Notes under the pieces: model-generated
Told to the model about the DNA's origin: nothing
Seen by the model: the letters and a program-made list of their open reading frames with translations, nothing else
Database searches by the model: none
Part shown: in pieces, positions 62,208 through 64,000 of the stretch
How positions within the stretch are numbered: position 1 is the first letter of the stretch
Layout of the letters: each line of letters begins with the position of its first letter
Translations under genes and position numbers: made by a program
DNA from: Chryseobacterium phocaeense
GTDB taxonomy: Bacteria; Bacteroidota; Bacteroidia; Flavobacteriales; Weeksellaceae
Reading direction: 5' to 3'
DNA: 64,000 bases
Assembly: GCF_900169075.1 (NCBI RefSeq)
Contig: NZ_LT827015.1
Coordinates: 2,930,158 to 2,994,157 of the forward strand

Positions 62208-62522
62208 TTAGTCCTCACCACTCAATGTGATGTATACATTTTCATTCCCTACATTTTGACAAAATAGAATATCGTTCATTTCATCTTCCGGGCTTTCAAT
62301 AATCAAAAGCTGATAGATTTTAGGGTCATTAGCCATTTCAATATTTTCTGTGGAAGTAATTTTAACAGATATTGCCAAACTTGAATTTAAAACAATATTT
62401 ATATAATTATTTTCTTTCATACTTCCATCCAGCAGTTCTCCAATAAGATAAAACTCTTTTTTCCGCCTGATTGTAAAACTACTAATGACCCTAAAAGTCC
62501 CAACTTTATCTTTAAAGTTCAT
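62208..62522 (-). CDS. Small EF-Tu-domain-2-like beta-barrel protein
   Basis: The 104-residue protein reads as an all-beta domain (FRVISSFTIRRKKEFYLIGELLDGSM, NNYINIVL, ISVKITSTENIEM), with the order of strands of the translation-factor barrel, as in EF-Tu domain 2. There is no GTPase domain. Its ATG overlaps the valS stop by one base (TAATG), so it is translated with valS. The role is unknown. Confidence 0.5.
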   Translation of the reverse strand: MNFKDKVGTFRVISSFTIRRKKEFYLIGELLDGSMKENNYINIVLNSSLAISVKITSTENIEMANDPKIYQLLIIESPEDEMNDILFCQNVGNENVYITLSGED

Positions 62523-64000
62523 TACAAACTTTTCAGTTTCTCTTCTAAAATAGCAATTTTATCCTGCGCATCTTTCTGTTTTTTGCGTTCTGCATCTACC
62601 ACCTCAGGCTTAGCATTGGCAACAAACTTTTCATTTGAAAGTTTCTTTTCTACAGAGATCAGGAATCCTTTTAAATAAGCTACTTCCTCTTCCGTTTTCT
62701 TTTTCTCTTCCGCTAAATCCAGGTTTTCGCTTAAAGGAATAGAAACTTCATTGGCTCCAACCAGGAAAGTAAAGCTTGGCTTATCAGTCTTTTCACCGAA
62801 ATGAATTTCAGCAACATTGGCCAGCTTTCTGATCACGGCCTCATTGGCAAATGCTGAAGCACCGGTGTACACTTCCACCGCTTCTCTTGGAGAAATTCCT
62901 TTGGTCTGGCGGTAGTTTCTGATTCCGGAAATAATCTCTTCCGCAGTTTCGAAGTTCTTAATGATGTCTTCATTAAATGCTTCCGCTTTTTTCTGCTGAG
63001 CCACAATTAATGCCTCTTCAATGCTTCTCTCAGAAATAGTCTGCCATAATTCTTCAGTTAAGAAAGGCATAAACGGATGAAGCAATTTCATTAATTCTTC
63101 AAAGAAATATATCGTCTTCTGATAAACTTCTTTTGAAATTCCTTCTCCATAATTTGGTTTGATGGCTTCCAGATACCAGCCGCAGAAATCGTCCCAGATT
63201 AATTTATAAATTAAATGCAGTGCATCTGAAATTCTGAACTTTTCAAACTGATCATTAATCTCGCCGATAGTTTTATTAAGCTTGTTTTCAAACCATTCAA
63301 TAGTCTGTGTATCTGCAGCATTCGCCGGTTTGTCTTCATGATTCCACATATTAATCAATCGGAAAGCATTCCAGATTTTTGTTGCAAAATTCCTTCCCTG
63401 CAACATCAGGTCTTTATCAAAAAGCAAATCGTTTCCGGCAGCAGAACTTAACAAAATCCCAACCCGCACTCCATCCGCACCAAACTCGGAAATTAATTCA
63501 AGCGGATCCGGTGAGTTTCCTAAAGATTTTGACATCTTTCTTCTCTGACTGTCTCTTACAATCCCTGTGAAATAAACATTTTTGAACGGAACTTCCTTTT
63601 TATATTCCAATCCTGCCATGATCATTCTGGCTACCCAGAAGAAAATAATATCCGGCCCTGTTACCAGATCAGCCGTTGGGTAGTAATAATTGATATCCTT
63701 ATTTTCAGAATCCAGAAGTCCATCGAATACAGACATTGGCCACAGCCATGACGAGAACCAGGTGTCAAGAGCATCATCATCCTGTTTAAGATCCGATATG
63801 GTAAGGCTCTGGTTTCCTGTTTTTTCTTTGGCCAGGTTTAAGGCTTCCTCGATATTTTTTGCAACTACAAAATCATTCTCTCCCTCACCGTAATAATAGG
63901 CAGGGATCTGCTGTCCCCACCATAGCTGGCGGGAAATATTCCAGTCACGGATGTTTTCCATCCAGTGCTTGTAGGTATTTTTGAATTTTTCAGGATAGAA
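62522..64000 (-). CDS. valS: Valyl-tRNA synthetase (partial, C-terminal part)
   Basis: The frame is open to base 64000 and gives the last 492 residues. It includes NISRQLWWGQQIPAYYY, the KMSKS ATP loop in RRKMSKSLGNSPDPLEL, an anticodon-binding helical domain and the ValRS-type C-terminal coiled coil (about the last 70 residues). It charges tRNA-Val; the HIGH motif and editing domain lie outside the window. Confidence 0.96.
   Translation of the reverse strand, partial: FYPEKFKNTYKHWMENIRDWNISRQLWWGQQIPAYYYGEGENDFVVAKNIEEALNLAKEKTGNQSLTISDLKQDDDALDTWFSSWLWPMSVFDGLLDSENKDINYYYPTADLVTGPDIIFFWVARMIMAGLEYKKEVPFKNVYFTGIVRDSQRRKMSKSLGNSPDPLELISEFGADGVRVGILLSSAAGNDLLFDKDLMLQGRNFATKIWNAFRLINMWNHEDKPANAADTQTIEWFENKLNKTIGEINDQFEKFRISDALHLIYKLIWDDFCGWYLEAIKPNYGEGISKEVYQKTIYFFEELMKLLHPFMPFLTEELWQTISERSIEEALIVAQQKKAEAFNEDIIKNFETAEEIISGIRNYRQTKGISPREAVEVYTGASAFANEAVIRKLANVAEIHFGEKTDKPSFTFLVGANEVSIPLSENLDLAEEKKKTEEEVAYLKGFLISVEKKLSNEKFVANAKPEVVDAERKKQKDAQDKIAILEEKLKSL

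Overview
The window looks like chromosomal DNA from a flavobacterium, most likely Chryseobacterium or a close Weeksellaceae relative. The support is low GC with AT-rich intergenic DNA, Bacteroidota-type -10 boxes (TAnnTTTG) before several genes, a type IX secretion C-terminal sorting domain, exported proteins with the flavobacterial VGIN head, and the gene types present. No tRNA, rRNA, CRISPR array, insertion sequence or integrase was recognised.

Region 1 (1-33000, all minus strand) is one very long surface-polysaccharide operon. Gaps are 50 bp or less and many genes overlap. It probably starts at a promoter at 33071-33102 and leaves the window at base 1. In transcription order it encodes: a PglF/CapD-type UDP-GlcNAc 4,6-dehydratase; Wza and Wzc export proteins; a WbpA-LhgO-WbpE-WbpD-WbpB block for a 2,3-diamino-uronic acid sugar; a Wzx flippase; an acyl-assembly block (AAC(3)-like acyltransferase, adenylating ligase, GNAT, ACP, KAS III, second ACP, two short-chain reductases, metallo-beta-lactamase-fold hydrolase); a deacetylase-like protein; a Wzy-like protein; an O-acyltransferase; a GT4 glycosyltransferase; a secreted GH56 (hyaluronidase)-like protein; an acetamidino block (WbuX/WbpG, HisH, HisF); an asparagine-synthetase-like amidotransferase; and FnlA/CapE, a cupin, FnlB/CapF, a second Wzy-like protein and FnlC/WecB for UDP-L-FucNAc. 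A PglE-like aminotransferase sits just upstream behind recX. The glycan inferred from this set contains L-FucNAc or its acetamidino form, a 4-amino QuiNAc acylated with an unusual chain, and a diacetamido-uronic acid. Only one glycosyltransferase and no priming transferase are present, so the locus continues beyond base 1.

Region 2 (33116-45051, minus) is mostly housekeeping: the PglE-like aminotransferase, recX, glyA, a thioredoxin-reductase-like flavoprotein, a GT39 membrane glycosyltransferase, a zinc-ribbon protein and a MacAB-type efflux system (adaptor, two permeases, ATPase) interrupted by a four-helix-bundle gene. Its intergenic spaces hold low-complexity repeats.

Region 3 (45052-49020, plus) is the ribonucleotide reductase operon nrdB-x-y-nrdA. 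Two small genes lie between the subunits. DnaA-box-like sites and a 17-bp-period direct repeat lie upstream.

Region 4 (49209-56751, plus) encodes exported surface proteins: three tandem paralogues with a phage-tail-collar-like domain, a fourth protein with the same head, an L-type-lectin-like protein, and a leucine-rich-repeat-like T9SS cargo. Two transcription units share a 12-bp motif about 52 bp upstream of their -10 boxes.

Region 5 (56884-64000) holds a DUF72 protein, a small unknown, a membrane protein, an HD phosphohydrolase, an alpha/beta hydrolase, a PfkB-family kinase, a DUF4241 protein, a small EF-Tu-domain-2-like protein and the 3' part of valS (cut by the window end).
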